DNA from: Vitellaria paradoxa
Taxonomy: Eukaryota; Streptophyta; Magnoliopsida; Ericales; Sapotaceae
Length of the DNA: 64,000 bases
Direction: 5' to 3'
Assembly: GCA_019916065.1 (NCBI GenBank)
Contig: CM034240.1
Span: forward strand, 42,853,180-42,917,179
Both the position numbers and the translations under genes were made by a program. Position 1 is the stretch's first letter, and each line of letters begins with the position of its first letter. Positions 1 through 11,994 of the stretch are shown here, piece by piece. The notes under the pieces were generated by a model, which did no database searches, was not told the origin of the DNA, and worked only from the letters and a program-made list of their open reading frames with translations.

Positions 1-689
1 GAATAGGTCGAAATATTAAAGCAACACCGTAGGAAAATATTGTCAAAACATTCATTGAAATTAAGATGCTTTACCAAGTCTGGCCCAATAGAAGGTAGGA
101 GTTAAGTCAAATATGCTAAAGTGGTCCATACGAAAACTAATGCTTGGAATAGTGGTAAAATGCATCGGAGAACTTTGGCGTAAAAGACCCTATAGAGTCG
201 GAAGCCTCAGAACTAACCTATATCTCAGTCACCCTGCGTATCACGCAACCCAAGATTCGTGTAATAGTGATATGGAATGAGAAAGGATGGATTAAAGACA
301 ATACAAAGTAACACCTCAGCTGGATATTCAAACGTTGGTGGTGGAACAGCACAATCATTAAAATCTTCATACAATTTTCCATACCTTATCCTTTCAGGTT
401 CAGGCCAATTTCAGCATAAAATGGTGAGCCTTGTTTACAGGCTTAATCCTAAAAACTACAATTCTGCATCTCGATAACACAATTGAATTTGCAAGAAACA
501 AAACAGAACAACATAAGACCAAATGGGGAAAAACAAAACCCAGTGGTTCAAACTTCAAATCACTAGTTGGACAACACCCAAAAGTATAAGAACTCACATA
601 ATGCGCCGTCTTCTAATGAAATTAACTTTAAACACCGAGTAAGAACGGATTCCTGCTAATCAGAAAGACAAGTACGAAAATTCATATAC
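1..689 (-). other. SPL13-like intron 1 (partial), no exon seen
   Basis: This stretch follows the donor of the SBP-box exon (GTATAT read on the minus strand from 689), so it is the start of intron 1. I see no sequence on the minus strand matching the expected second exon, which would continue the SBP domain (FH...EFD..KRSCRKRL). Bases 1-270 are less AT-rich than the rest and could be an old retroelement insertion, but I could not identify it. Confidence 0.5.
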
Positions 690-1106
690 CTGCTGCACTG
701 CTGGCAGAAGCGTTGCTTGTGGCCGCCAATCGTGACCTCCGGAAATTTAGAGTGCATCTCGCACACCTTGTGCCTCCTATGGTAGTCCTTGCAGTTACTA
801 AGGTCCGCATCGCATCCGTCGACCATGCAAGATGCTGTATGAATTCCATTGTTAACTGCTCGTGCCCTCTTCGATGAGCCCGGAGGTAACAACCCCATTT
901 TGGGAACACTCGGCACCTGTGAATTCTCTGCAGATTCATTACCCAAATTAACCATGTGACCGAGCTTCAAATCAACCGAAAAGTCCCCTTTACTACTCCT
1001 CTGGCCTCCTCCAAAGCTGGTTGACCCACTGACTGGACTGATATTGGGGCCGGCTTCTTGTTCAAATTCAGCTAAATCCCAAGAAGGCGTTTTCAAATTC
1101 CAATCC

Positions 1107-1108
<2 letters not shown>
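690..1108 (-). CDS. SPL13: SBP-box transcription factor, SPL13-like, first coding exon (partial gene)
   Basis: Encodes the N-terminal 139 residues plus two bases of the next codon. The start MDWNLKTPSWDLAEFEQE is the typical N-terminus of SPL13-type proteins. The SBP DNA-binding domain begins near residue 91: the first zinc site has the exact spacing Cys94-x4-Cys99-x16-Cys116-x2-His119, and the second begins with Cys135-x2-Cys138 in RFCQQCSR. The exon ends inside the SBP domain at CAG|GTATAT, a splice position conserved in this family; the remaining zinc ligands, nuclear signal and any miR156 site would be to the left of the window. SPL proteins bind GTAC-core promoter sites in the nucleus and control phase change and shoot development. 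The stretch FPEVTIGGHKQRF is a less common variant of this part of the domain. Family certain; the SPL13 subgroup is inferred from the N-terminus. Confidence 0.9.

Positions 1109-1141
<33 letters not shown>
1109..1141. repeat. (TA)n microsatellite next to the SPL start codon
   Basis: About 15 TA units lie one or two bases upstream of the SPL ATG, inside its 5' untranslated leader. Confidence 0.9.
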
Positions 1142-1144
<3 letters not shown>

Positions 1145-1296
1145 TTCGATACTTCCTCTACCTCTGATTTTTTCTCCCCTTCACTCCAAAACCAACTTAT
1201 TAAACCCACTAATTAGTCTTCACTTCCGCTGCACTTTCAACTACACAAATTGTAATCAAAACAAAGAAGAGTAAATGAAATATGCAGAAAATGGAC

Positions 1297-1734
1297 CTGT
1301 GAGTTGAAGCAGAGGAAATTAATGGCATCCCAGTTCACAGGAATTTGTATTTGGGAACTCAAGACTCTGGATCAATTTTGCCACAGGACCACAGAATAGA
1401 AGTAAAACTATCTCATACAAACACATACACACACACACACAAAATAAAATAAAATACAATAAAGAAAACCTAGAAATCCAAATGGGAACCAAGAAACACC
1501 ATAGTTAACCTCACAGATGAGAAGCACCAAAAAGGTATGAAAGAAACTCTCATACTGGAAACACAAGTACCAAGCAGCTTAGTTGCAGATACAGCCCCAA
1601 GAACATAGGAAGAAAGTATGAAGAGGGTACTGTTATTCCTCAAAAAAATAAAAAAGAAGAGGGTACTGTTAACTAACAGGAAGTGAACAATTAAAATATC
1701 TAGAGAGAGGAAGATAGAGAGAGAGAGTACATAC
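1297..1734 (-). other. Possible intron in the SPL 5' UTR
   Basis: On the minus strand a strong donor, GTATGT, starts at 1734, and an acceptor with a pyrimidine-rich lead-in, CTTCAACTCACAG, ends at 1297. Splicing these would leave a short leader exon joined to the exon with the ATG. Inferred from splice motifs only. Confidence 0.4.
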
Positions 1735-1941
1735 TGACAAGTGCAGAAGGCAGAAGACTGCTTGAGCTTTCCAGCCATTCATTCCCTGACATGGATTCCA
1801 TCTAAAAATAAATTGACAGGGGACTCGGGAAGGGGAAATAAATAAATGAATGAATAGCGACAAAATGAAAAGTTGGGGGAGGGGGGTGTACGATAAGCAG
1901 AGTCACACCCTTCCTTTCCATGAGCACTCCAACAATGGTTC

Positions 1942-1944
<3 letters not shown>

Positions 1945-1972
<28 letters not shown>
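1945..1972. repeat. (GA)n microsatellite, CT-rich on the SPL sense strand
   Basis: Fourteen GA units, so a pyrimidine tract on the SPL transcript strand. CT tracts of this kind are common in plant core promoters and leaders, so the SPL start site may be near here. Confidence 0.6.
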
Positions 1973-1976
<4 letters not shown>

Positions 1977-2301
1977 TGTATTTATTTTTTATATATTGAT
2001 TTTTTTACACATGTTTGTGTGCATTTCTTTATTAGAGTTTAGTTTGAGAGTTGTACATTGATAACGAAAGGACAATAGGGGACAGGTTGTTTGTTCCTTT
2101 CGACTTTGGAGGCCAAGAGGAAAAGTACAGCGAGGATGGATGCTTAGGACAAACCCATGTGGCAGTGTGTTTCACATTCCATGGCATGTTTTAACTTTAG
2201 GCATCTTTTACCTCAAGTACTCTTTCTTGGGCTACAATTCAAAATTAAACCCAGAGGATTACATGAAATTTAATCTAATCAAACAGTCTTTTATAATGAA
2301 T
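1973..2301. other. Upstream region of SPL13-like gene, no gene
   Basis: Presumed SPL promoter side. No convincing coding sequence; the short open frame at 2140-2385 runs into the adjacent inverted-repeat element. Confidence 0.5.
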
Positions 2302-2635
2302 AATCTTGTGGGAAATTGCATTTACCATCTCAAATACACCACCACCATAAAATTCATATTTTTTTTAATTTTTAATCTTAAATAATAATAACAAAATTGT
2401 AGTTAATGTTTTTAAGTCAAATATTAAAATTGTCAGGTAACATGAGTATCAACTTAAAATTAGACATTTCAATTAGATAAAGGTAGTGTTTGCTATTTTT
2501 TTTTAATGTACAAATGATAAAACAATTGTGAATGTAAATAAGACGTGACGAAATTTAATTAAAAAATTTAAAAATAATTGGTAAAAATTGATATTTTTTT
2601 AATATGTATTTGGTAAACCAAATTCCCACAAGATT
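2302..2635. mobile_element. MITE-like element with terminal inverted repeats
   Basis: The left end AATCTTGTGGGAA...TTTACCA at 2302 is repeated inverted at the right end, which reads ..TTCCCACAAGATT up to 2635; the similarity continues inward for about 35 bp. The 334-bp AT-rich core has no coding capacity. No clear target duplication, so the superfamily is open. Confidence 0.6.
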
Positions 2636-4174
2636 GATTGTGAAGTAGCTGACATTCACCAGGGTTGGTTTCGGGGCCAACATCAAATATTCAGGCATCC
2701 ATTTTTGCTCAATACCCACGTGGCAAAGGCATGGTTTAGCTAAGGCCTTACCTTCTTGCGAACATATGTGACAATTATCCGAAGCAAAGCATCGAAATTA
2801 TGGCAAACTTTTACCAATTGTTTTTTTGAGTTCAATGTATCATTATTCATTATTATAGTTTTTGTATGACCAAATATGGGAAGAATTTGAACATTCTTAA
2901 AATACTTGAGGACCTGAAGATTTTTAGAGTTTAGTCGATTAATATCTCACATGTATATAATATCTCATATAAATTTCGTATATCCCAAATCCATATAAAA
3001 CAAGTTTTAATCAAGCAAATTTTTATGTCAAACTCAAAATAATTAAATATTTTATACATGATGATATTTTATATTTAAACTTAAGGAGAATATTTTTAGA
3101 TCTTTTGTGACTCAGATCATGTTTGGTATCAAAAGTTAAAAATTAATTAAAAACAAGTTAAATATTTAAATTGGCTTAAGATTTTTTTTTTCTGTCTTAA
3201 ACGTTAAGTAACCTTCCAAAAAAATTTATTTGTCATCATATTTTTATACGTAGAATGTTTGATAGTCACTGAAATAAAACTAGTTGTTTTATTAAAAATA
3301 ATTGTTTTGTTTTTATAATTGGTTAAAAAGTATAATGTTATATTTGATAACTAGTGAGGCTAAAATTAAATATTTAATGACAATTTTAGAAATTTAAAAA
3401 TAATTGATTTATTGATAGTTTTATAATTTATTAAATGTATTTTTGCATTAGATATAATTTTATGAATCTATCTTATAAATTTAAATATTTTCTTTAACCA
3501 TAAATTTATAATTTTAAATAATTTTGTAATTTTATTTTATAATTTCGTAATTTTTTTAAAACTATCATTATATTTAAACAAATGACGGTAATTAAGCTTG
3601 ATTTTTAGATTTTTATATAGCAAAGTATATTCTGGGAATTACAGAAATTTGATAGGGGTACGGTATTGCGGAAAGTTAATAAAAAAAATTAAGCTTTTTA
3701 TTTAAAAAAAATAAAAAGAAACTCTAAATTTTTAATCTTTTTGCTTTGAAAATTTTCTATTCATAAAAAGTAGCTCATTTAGCCTAGATAATTGGATAAC
3801 TAATAAACTAAACACAACTTAACCTTTTGAAAAGCTCTTGCAAACGTGTATGTTAGCTTAATCTCTTAGAATCAATCTCAAACTAACTTTCTAAACCCCC
3901 CCCCCAAATAATAATAATAATAATAAATGAATATTTGAAATTCTTTCTCTTGCTTGGATTGTCATAATTAAAAATAGAGGAAAAAAAGTATAAAATTTAA
4001 AAATTTTAATTTAACTAAATAAAAAAATAACATATTAATAAACATTTTTCTTTTACAATTTTAAGTCCATTCAAATAAAAAATATGTATTTTAAATTTAA
4101 ATTTTTTTCCCTTTCTTCAATTATTTTTATTTAATTAATCAATAAATTCTTGCTGCAAACGTCACCTAAGTAGG
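2636..4174. other. AT-rich intergenic DNA
   Basis: No gene seen. It contains a G-box-like CACGTGGC near 2738 and a C-run next to an AATAAT repeat near 3895-3927. Several TTTGGTA-like segments may be old element ends. Confidence 0.5.

Positions 4175-4218
<44 letters not shown>
4175..4218. repeat. (CT)22 microsatellite
   Basis: Uninterrupted CT dinucleotides, 44 bp. Confidence 0.95.
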
Positions 4219-4222
<4 letters not shown>

Positions 4223-4248
4223 AAAAAAGCAAAGTAAAAGTTGAGGCA

Positions 4249-4443
4249 GAGGTTATTTTTGAACTTTAGTCTCTAAAAGTTAGATCTCATCCATTAATTA
4301 ATTATTTGACTGTTAAATTTTAAAGCATAATTATTAATGATTTAATTGTTTAATTTAAAAATACTATTATTAATTTTACATTGATTAACGAATGAGATTT
4401 AATTTTAAGAGTTTAAAATTGAAAAGTAATTTCAAACTCCTCA
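4249..4443. mobile_element. Small foldback (MITE-like) element
   Basis: The left arm (TTTTGAACTTTAGTCTC...AGATCTCATCCATTAAT) is matched inverted by the right arm ending near 4443 (ATTAACGAATGAGATTTAA...TTTCAAACTCCTC). The arms are about 80 bp with substitutions; there is no coding capacity. Confidence 0.5.
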
Positions 4444-7002
4444 CCCCAGGTAAAATGGATGCCCCCTGCATTAGGATTGGCAAAACCATTAATGGAGTTA
4501 GTTGAGTAAAATTAAGAAAAGCAACAACTTCATAAAACTACCGTTAATTAAAATTCATCAATTTTTACTTTTTTTTTTTATTTTTTAATTAAATTTTGTC
4601 ACATATCACTTTTATACTAAATTTTTATATTTTTATTAAATTTTTTTTTTTGTCATTCAAACGCCACATCATGGGATAATTAATAAAGATCAGCAGCAGA
4701 CAACGAATAAAGCAATTAATGACACAACCAAAGCAAAATACAAACACCCGAAAAGACTTCGGAACTCTTTCGGTGCCTTCAATTTTCCAACCAACCGACC
4801 AAACCCGAGTCAGGACGATAGCTGTAATTACCAGTTTTGAGCAGTGTGTGTTGAGATTTATAAATTTTGCTTATTTGTATTTATGTCGAAATATTTTAAA
4901 TTTTAATAAATATATCAAAAACAATTTGTTTTATAATTAAATTGAGTTTATATCAATTTTAAATTAATGCATTCGTATACTGTCATATTTAATTTTATTT
5001 TTTAATAATTTGTGTCACAAATTGAATCATGTTTTTAGTGAACTTTTAGGGTTTTTTTTTTTTTTAAATTGTTTCAAGATTATGTCTTTATAGCTAGGGA
5101 CGAAGTTAGGATTATGATCCAGGAAGGTAATATTTTGTTCTATAAAAGAAAAAAAAAAAAAACAAAGAGAAAGAGAGGGAAGCCTTTCCTTATTATATGA
5201 GTGTTTGTATTCTCATAAAAAAAAAAAAAAAAGAAGAAGTGAAGAAAGAACTCTAATTTTTATCAAATTTTTAGTTGTTTTCAATTAAATTTACCATGTT
5301 TTACTTTTATACTAACCTAATTTTTTTGGTAAACCAAAAGCCACCCCATAAAAGACGAGCATGGAGAGACAAAACTTAGAAATTGAAAAGTTTTCCATTT
5401 TTCTTTGTTTTTATGAATTTTTTATTATTTTATTTTTAAATTAGTAATTAGCAATATATTGCGATGTGGCTAAACTTTTATTTACGATGTAGAAAAATTA
5501 GATTTACATGCCTTATATAAATAAATAAAAAAAAAAAATAAAACATAAATCATTAAATACCTTTGTTCTAAATCAATAATATCAAGTTATCATCTAAACA
5601 GAGAGAGCTATTATTACCAATAAAATTTTTAAGAGTTAAAGTATATAACAAAAGTAAATATCTTCCAAATCTATAGGGGTCATAATCATTCCTCGTTGTC
5701 ATGGGCTCCATCTCTAAGGCTTTTTTTTTTTTTATGATTCAAAGTGTCTATACTAACTTACACACATATCGATTAATCATTTCTTGTCGCACATGGGCTC
5801 CATCCCCAAACTTTTTTTTTTTAATTCAAAATGTCCGCACTAACTTATACACATATCGATTAATATATAAAGTCAAGTTAACGAGAGGAAGAATATCCGG
5901 TAATTATGAGAAAATAATAACCACTAAAAAGACAAACCTAAATTTCTTATGAATTATAAGCTGCGTCCCCGAGTTATGTATAGCTGTGCTTTCAACTCCA
6001 TAGCCTTTTCAAGTTATTGCTCTTGCAGAGTGAGGCCCATGCACCTCTGCATTATTGTGCGCTCCCCAGCAGTCTGGTCAGCAGCTTGACACGTTTCTCT
6101 GCTAGCTGGGTCAGTTGTCGCCAGGCGAGTTCGGCACAAAAACTTCAATTATTTGCTCTACCATTTAAGGATACGAGTGAACTTTAATTTCCTCTCAATG
6201 ATAACCACCCCCCTAAAGAGTCTTCAATCTCGTTGACTTCTCCCCAAGCCATAGACAGACGGCTGCTCGGGATAATTCACTGAATTTATCCAATCGAATG
6301 GTTTGCTACCAAAAGCACCCAACTAATTGTTTATCCAATCTCGATTACTCGCACGTTGGTTCCCATTAATTATCTATAATTAAAGTTTACATGATTACCA
6401 AAAGTAAAATTGAGCCTATTTTTAACATTACTTTTTAGAAACATGCAATTACCACTCGAAAAGTGATTGATATTGAATTCATAGTACGAATTCATGTAGG
6501 CGTAAAAAAAAATTCCTACTTTTATCGAAATTTGATTTGACTCAAAGTGTTTTAAAATACAAAATTGAGAAGCGATTAAAGTTAAGCTCGGTAATTAATT
6601 CATATAAAGGAATAAAAGCTTTTATTTTTTTTAATTAGGTCTTGACTTTTCAAACTGTCTTAAACTATAAATTAAATATCAAATCGTCCAACAAGTTAAG
6701 GATAAAATAAAATACTTACTACATTTAAAATTAAAATATTATATATAAAATATAAATTAAATTTATTTTAAAAAGAAGTTGGACCGTCCTGAGCCTTTTC
6801 ACATAAACTAAAGTCCCATCTCTTAAAAAAAATAAATAAATAAAATTTCAAGTCTATAATTTTTACCAAAAATCGTTTTACATGAGCAATATGTATGTGC
6901 GTCTATCCAATCCTACTACTCTACTCGCACCATTGCATAATTTGAGAGAGTATAATTTATATAATTTTACTCCCGTAAATAGAGATTGTTTTTGAATATT
7001 AA
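4444..7002. other. AT-rich intergenic DNA
   Basis: No gene recognised. A GC-richer patch at about 5960-6330 has no long reading frame and no protein I can recognise; it may be an old gene or transposon fragment. Confidence 0.45.
5698..5866. repeat. Tandem duplication, about 90-bp unit, two copies
   Basis: ATGGGCTCCATC occurs at 5701 and 5793, and CACATATCGATTAAT recurs about 87 bp apart, with a T-run and a TAACTTA block between in both copies. Confidence 0.75.
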
Positions 7003-7130
7003 GGGTGAATTTGGTTTATAAATAAATTTCAAAAATTTTTATAAATCTCTATTAATTTTATATCACATCAATTTTTTTCTTTCACTACACACATTACGAA
7101 CTCTCAATTTATCTCACTTCAAATTCACTC
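7003..7130. mobile_element. Tourist/Harbinger-like MITE (short family 1), TAA target duplication
   Basis: The 128-bp element starts GGGTGAATTTGGTTTA and ends AAATTCACTC, an imperfect inverted pair. It is flanked by TAA at 7000-7002 and 7131-7133, the target duplication typical of PIF/Harbinger elements. The core (ATCTC..TTC.CTAC....TACGAACTC..AATTTATCTCACTTC) is shared with copies near 11400, 21280, 36880, 41310 and 60870. Confidence 0.7.
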
Positions 7131-7133
7131 TAA

Positions 7134-8079
7134 ATATGCTGAATCAAAGTAGCAACCCTAGTCTTCCTAACAAAGGGCAAAGGTGGGTTTGGAAGGGATG
7201 CGATTAAAGTGAGCGCTTGACAATGACCCTTTTAGTTTCTATCATTAATTCTACTGTTCATTTGCACGGTACTGGGCAATTCCAAGTGTCACCCAGCCTT
7301 GCCTCGTTTGACTGTTGAATGATTCCATTCATACTCTGTTCATTAACTAAATGCAGAACACCCATAAATCAAAGTATTAAGAAATTCTACATAATTTGAC
7401 TCGCAAAAAAAAATTAAATATATATTTATAAAATAAATTTATATGAAAAATTATAAAAATAACTGACAAAAATAAAAATCATTAATCAGAATAGATTAAA
7501 AATAATGTAATTATGACATAATTACACTTTGAATAAAACCAAATTTATGTCAAAAATTGTAAAAATAAAAATTATTAAATAAAAATAAAATAAAATATAA
7601 AAGACAGTTTGTAAAGTACAGCTATTTAATTTTTTTTTTCTGAATTTTTTTGAGGAAAATTGTTTATGAAAAGTTGTCAAACTTAGTGGAAAAACTCAGT
7701 TCATCAAGGAGAAAAAAAAAAAAGATAAGATAGTCACTTTTTTTTGAAATAATAAAAATTTAATATAAATGACTACTACATTTTTTTTTGTTGTTAATAG
7801 TCAACAAAACCTACAACATGTTAGTAAATATTAAAAATTATGAGATTTCTGTCTCAATCAGTTTCCACTGGTAACCTCAAATGTAGTATTCTCATATCAG
7901 TTCAGTAAAGGGTGGTGATGAACATTTATCCATATTAGTTACTGGGATAAATAGTTAAAATTTTGAGGAAAGAAAAAAATAACATAACCAAATCGTGCCC
8001 TCATATGATTTACCAAAAAATTTACGATGAAATTATATAAAATATTCTTATTATCAAAAGCCCAAATATAAATTGTTAG
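7134..8079. other. Intergenic DNA, no gene
   Basis: AT-rich with a slightly richer patch at 7140-7340. No open frame with recognisable content. Confidence 0.45.
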
Positions 8080-8335
8080 TGCAAGACCAGGGTTTTGAAT
8101 ATAGGACAAGAAAGGAACCACGATGTAGTCTGGTTTGGCATCTCAACCATTAATGTGGGTAGCTTCGATACCTAGGACAACGAAGAGAACTAACTCGGGG
8201 GCAATGAATTAAAACTATTAATTATGGGTAGTTTTAATATAGGACAAGGTGGGGAACTTAAACTAAAATCAATTTCAGTCATTAAAATTTTTTAAAACAA
8301 ATTGCAGTCATTGATTCACTTATATATTTTCTAAT
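8080..8335 (+). repeat. Dispersed repeat, copy 1
   Basis: It shares ordered blocks with 11995-12240: GGACAA, TTGGCATCTCAA, GTTAAAACTA-type blocks, AAACTAAAATCAATT and CATTAAAATTTTTT. Inside each copy a GGACAA..TTAAAACTA block also occurs twice. Unknown element type. Confidence 0.6.
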
Positions 8336-8343
8336 TTTTGAAA

Positions 8344-9702
8344 GATGACGATAATGTCAGATCAATTTTATTAATACCAGAGCTTAATTAATAAATTTTT
8401 TTAATTATTAACAAAATTACTTTTATCGGTTATTAATACAACCTAAATTCTTTATCCTTCTAGAGCTTAATTAACGTTTTGTTTACTTATTTACAAATTA
8501 TTCTCGTCTAATTACTTCTATCCAACCTTAAATTCTCTTTTTTTCCATTAATTTCCCTCTCTCTCTCATCCCATCTATTTATCTTTATATCTTTTTTTTT
8601 CTTTTTTAAAAATATATTGTTCTCTTTTTTATCTCTTCGAAAATATCTCTATTCAAGATATAGTTGAATAATAAATTTCTCATTGTTAAATTTAAAATTA
8701 TTGATGTGCCATTTAATTATAACAATGTTGTCCTTCAAAAATCATCTCTCTTTAAAATATAGTTAATAATAAATTTTTCATTTTTGAAAAATTTTATATT
8801 TTTTTATTTTTTATCAATATAAATTTTTTAATACATTTTCTCTTTTAAAAAATATAACGGGATTTCATTTTTATATTATAACAAATTGAATCCCAAAATT
8901 CCTATATTTATTTTTATATTATGTACAAAAAAGGCAATATTTTTGGAATAGATTATAAAAAATTTAATGCATGATAATTTAATAGTAAAAATAAATTTTT
9001 AATAAAAAGATGTTTTAATAATTTTTTATTTAAAATTAATATAATAATAGTGTAAACACGAGTTTAAATTTCTAATAGCATAAAAGTTTCTTTTATACAG
9101 CTGTATAAAATTTCATTAATCTAAAAAAAATAATCAAACCAATAAGAAATTTTCAAATATATTGATAAAATATTACAAAAAGTAGACGAATTTTATAATT
9201 CGATGACAAGTTAATATTTTTTATATTTAAAACAAAAAATTTATTATTTAACTATATTTTGAAGAGAGATATTTTCAAAGAAAGTATTTTTTATAATTTA
9301 ATGGTACATTAATAATTTTTAAGTTTAAAATGAAAAATTTATTAGTTAACTATATCTTGAAAAGAGATGTTTTTTTGAAAAGAGAAAAAGAGAGAATAAG
9401 ATGTTTTTTTTTTTTTTAAAGATATAGAGATGAATAGATAGGATGAGAATGAGAAATTAATGGAGAAAAGAGAATTTTGGTTTGATAAAATAATAGACAC
9501 TATGTAATTTTGTAAATAAATAAACAAAACAGTAATTGAGCTCTGGAGGAGAAAAATTAATAAGAAAGATTTAAGAAATTGATGAGGAAGAAATAATTTA
9601 GACTGTGTTAAATAAGAGATAAGTGTAATTTTATCACTAACTAAAAAAAACTATTAATTGAGATCTAACATTAACAAATTCTACTCTGAAATTATCGCCA
9701 CC
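8344..9702. mobile_element. Long-arm foldback element, Mutator-like non-autonomous (inferred)
   Basis: The left terminus GATGACGATAAT (8344) pairs with the right terminus ATTATCGCCACC ending at 9702. Inverted similarity runs inward for about 450 bp through several indels; diagnostic paired blocks are GAGCTTAATTAACGTTTTG / GAGCTCAATTACTGTTTTG (inverted) and AAGATATAGTTGAATAATAA / AAGATATAGTTAACTAATAA (inverted). Each arm also carries a second ATCTCTCTT.AAAATATAG unit, so the arm contains an internal repeat. No transposase frame is present. Flanks do not give an exact target duplication, so the Mutator assignment rests only on the very long arms. Confidence 0.75.
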
Positions 9703-11148
9703 CATTGTTGAATTGCTTTATTATATAGATATGGTCATTGTCTTTATTACAATATTGCAAATAATATTGGCAGGCCAAGAAATCAAACCACACAATTAGC
9801 ACATTTTTTTTTTTTATGTGATCAGGCAATTTGGCAATTGCTTACATCAACGGGAGAAAAAATATTCACTAGGGATGACATTTGGTTTGTATTTTTATTT
9901 TTATTTTTTTTTCGTTTTTTATTTTCTATTTCATGTGTTTTATGTTTTGAAAAATCCAAAACACAAAAACCGAAAAACACATTTGAATTGATATTTTTTA
10001 TTTTCCATATTTTGAAATTTTCCTTGTTTGAGTCTAAAATGGACCTTGTGGCCAGCTTTCTAACTTTCCTGTTTTACTGTTTCACTCTTACATTTTTTAA
10101 TTCACCTGCTAACTTTTTAATTCATTAAGATAGCTCAAAACGATTTTTATCATTTATATTTCATATGTAAACTTATTTTTTGTTTTCTTAAACATATTTT
10201 AAAAACACAATTGATTAAATGCGTTTTAAATTATTTTTCTTATTTTCAAAAACATAAAATGAAAAATTTACTTAAAACAGGTATATCAAATAATACCTAA
10301 ATGAATCAAATAAAAAAAATATAATAGAAAAATTTCTCCTAAACTCCCTATGTCTTCTCTTCTCTCTCACACAAACAACCTTCTAGCCACAGGTGGTGGT
10401 ACACCACACCACTCTCAAATAGAGGCTGAAAAATTAATAAAATTTTCAATGTTGATACATTTAGAATATAAAAAGTAATAAAATTTGATAAAAATTGTGA
10501 ATTCATAATTCATATAGTGAAATAACAAAAGTGAATAACTTTTAAATATTTTCAACATTTTTTAACATTTTTCAGTGCCCTCAAACAGAGGCTGAAAAAC
10601 AATACAATTTGATTACTACGGTGTTAAAAAAGAAACAATTTTATTTTATGTTTACATTTGATTTTATTTAATTTTTAAAAAAAAAAACCATTTTAAAAAC
10701 CTATGAAGAATAATTACGCCCAAGCTTTTTTTTTTAAATTAAAAAAATGCAAATATGGAATTTTTTCCTTTCTTCTTCCGTAAGCAAATTTAGCAGTATA
10801 TATGTTTTTTTTTTAATATTTCTTCTCTTGAAAAGGAAGTAATATTTCAAGAATCGTCTCCATTTTCGCTGCAACTTGTTCTCTTCTTCTCCGTCCGGGG
10901 GAGTTCTGTACTGCGCTTGTAGGATCAATAATCTCACCAGCAGCGAACCAAGCACGGAGCCTTTCGTCCTCACGGGCCCGCTTTATTACGTAAATGACCC
11001 CTCTCTCCCCCAGGGGCAGGGCCTACACCAAATTTAGACATTTTTGGGCTAACATCTAAGCGTAATTTTGTGGGTCCATCGTTAGGGGCAAAACCCCAAT
11101 TGAAGGAAGGGAAGAGAGAGAGAGAGAATGAATGACCATGAGTATAAC
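9703..11148. other. Intergenic DNA, MITE fragments, no gene
   Basis: Contains the element at 9873-10297 and a degraded family-1-like stretch near 10420-10600. The region 10860-11100 is less AT-rich and includes a CCCCCAGGGG palindrome near 11009, but no recognisable product. Confidence 0.45.
9873..10297. mobile_element. MITE-like element of the TGACATTTGGTTT type
   Basis: The left end GGATGACATTTGGTTTGTA pairs loosely with the right end, which reads GGTATATCAAATAATACC on the plus strand. The interior (TTTTATGTTTTGAAAA, then CAAAAACATAAAATGAAAA) resembles the better preserved copy at 25823-26144. Confidence 0.45.
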
Positions 11149-11449
11149 TTTCGTTTATAGTGATAAAAAATTTTAAAAAGGATAAAAAATATTGAAAAAT
11201 TTTAAAAGTTATTTATAGAGTGTTTGTTCGGCAAAAATTTAATAAAAAATACAGTAAAAATATAAAGATTTAATATAAAAGTGTTATGTGGTAAAATTTG
11301 ATTGAAAGAAAGTACAAAAAGTTGATGAGTTTTGATTGATTTTGACCAACCAAACACCCCCTTATTTTTTATCTCACTGCATAAATTACAAACTCACAAC
11401 TTATCTTATTTTATTTTATTTTATCTCACTTTTTATTACTCCAAACTCA
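11149..11449. mobile_element. Family-1 MITE split by another MITE
   Basis: The left part (CTTTCGTTTATAGTGATAAA...AAAAGTTATTTA) and the right part (TTTTTTATCTCACTGCATAA...ACTCCAAACTC) together match the continuous copy at 21205-21357. They are separated by the 146-bp element at 11216-11361. Confidence 0.65.
11216..11361. mobile_element. Nested Harbinger-like MITE with TTA target duplication
   Basis: Starts TAGAGTGTTTGTTCGG and ends CCAAACACCCCC, an imperfect inverted pair, flanked by TTA at 11213-11215 and 11362-11364. Removing it together with one TTA restores the sequence seen in the uninterrupted family-1 copy at 21205-21357. Related copies: 15377-15528 and 39844-40002. Confidence 0.75.
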
Positions 11450-11496
11450 TCTTTAATAATTTCAAATGCCAAAATTCATCAAAAAGACAATACCGT

Positions 11497-11815
11497 AGAG
11501 TCTGTTTGGAGGCTCAAAAAAAGGTAAAAAAGTACCAAAATTTACATTTTGTAACTTTTGGTGCATTTGGTGAAACTACAAATTTTTTCACTTTTCTGCT
11601 TTGTTATAATAATTTATTCCACAAAAAGTTTTACTAAACACACAAAAATTACAACTTTTCTACTCTGTTACAATAAAAAATTTACCAAATATCTAAAAAT
11701 TATAAAAATTACTAAAAATTATATTTTGTTCCACCAAACACACTAAAAATTATAACTTAAAAAAAAAATTTACTTTATTACTTTTTTTTTTTTTTGAACC
11801 TCTAAACTGGCTCTT
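11497..11815. mobile_element. MITE-like element with TIRs
   Basis: The left end AGAGTCTGTTTGGAGGCTCA followed by an A-run pairs with the right end, a T-run followed by TGAACCTCTAAACTGGCTCT. The core holds several TTTGGTGAAAC / CACCAAACACACTA segments and no coding sequence. Confidence 0.6.
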
Positions 11816-11994
11816 TAGTCCCTCGGTCTTCTCCATTGTCGCAACACTTAGCGCACACTCTTTCCTCGGATCAAATGGATTCTCTCGTTGAAAAGAAGGA
11901 AAAAAAAAACCCAAACCTCTCTTTTTGTAATAATAGCCGTCTACTACATTCCATTGAAAAAACTGACAATAAATGGAGAGAGAGCGAGGGAACA

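Noticed and set aside
1..689. Second SPL exon at the left edge
   Set aside because: No minus-strand sequence encoding the expected continuation of the SBP domain was found.
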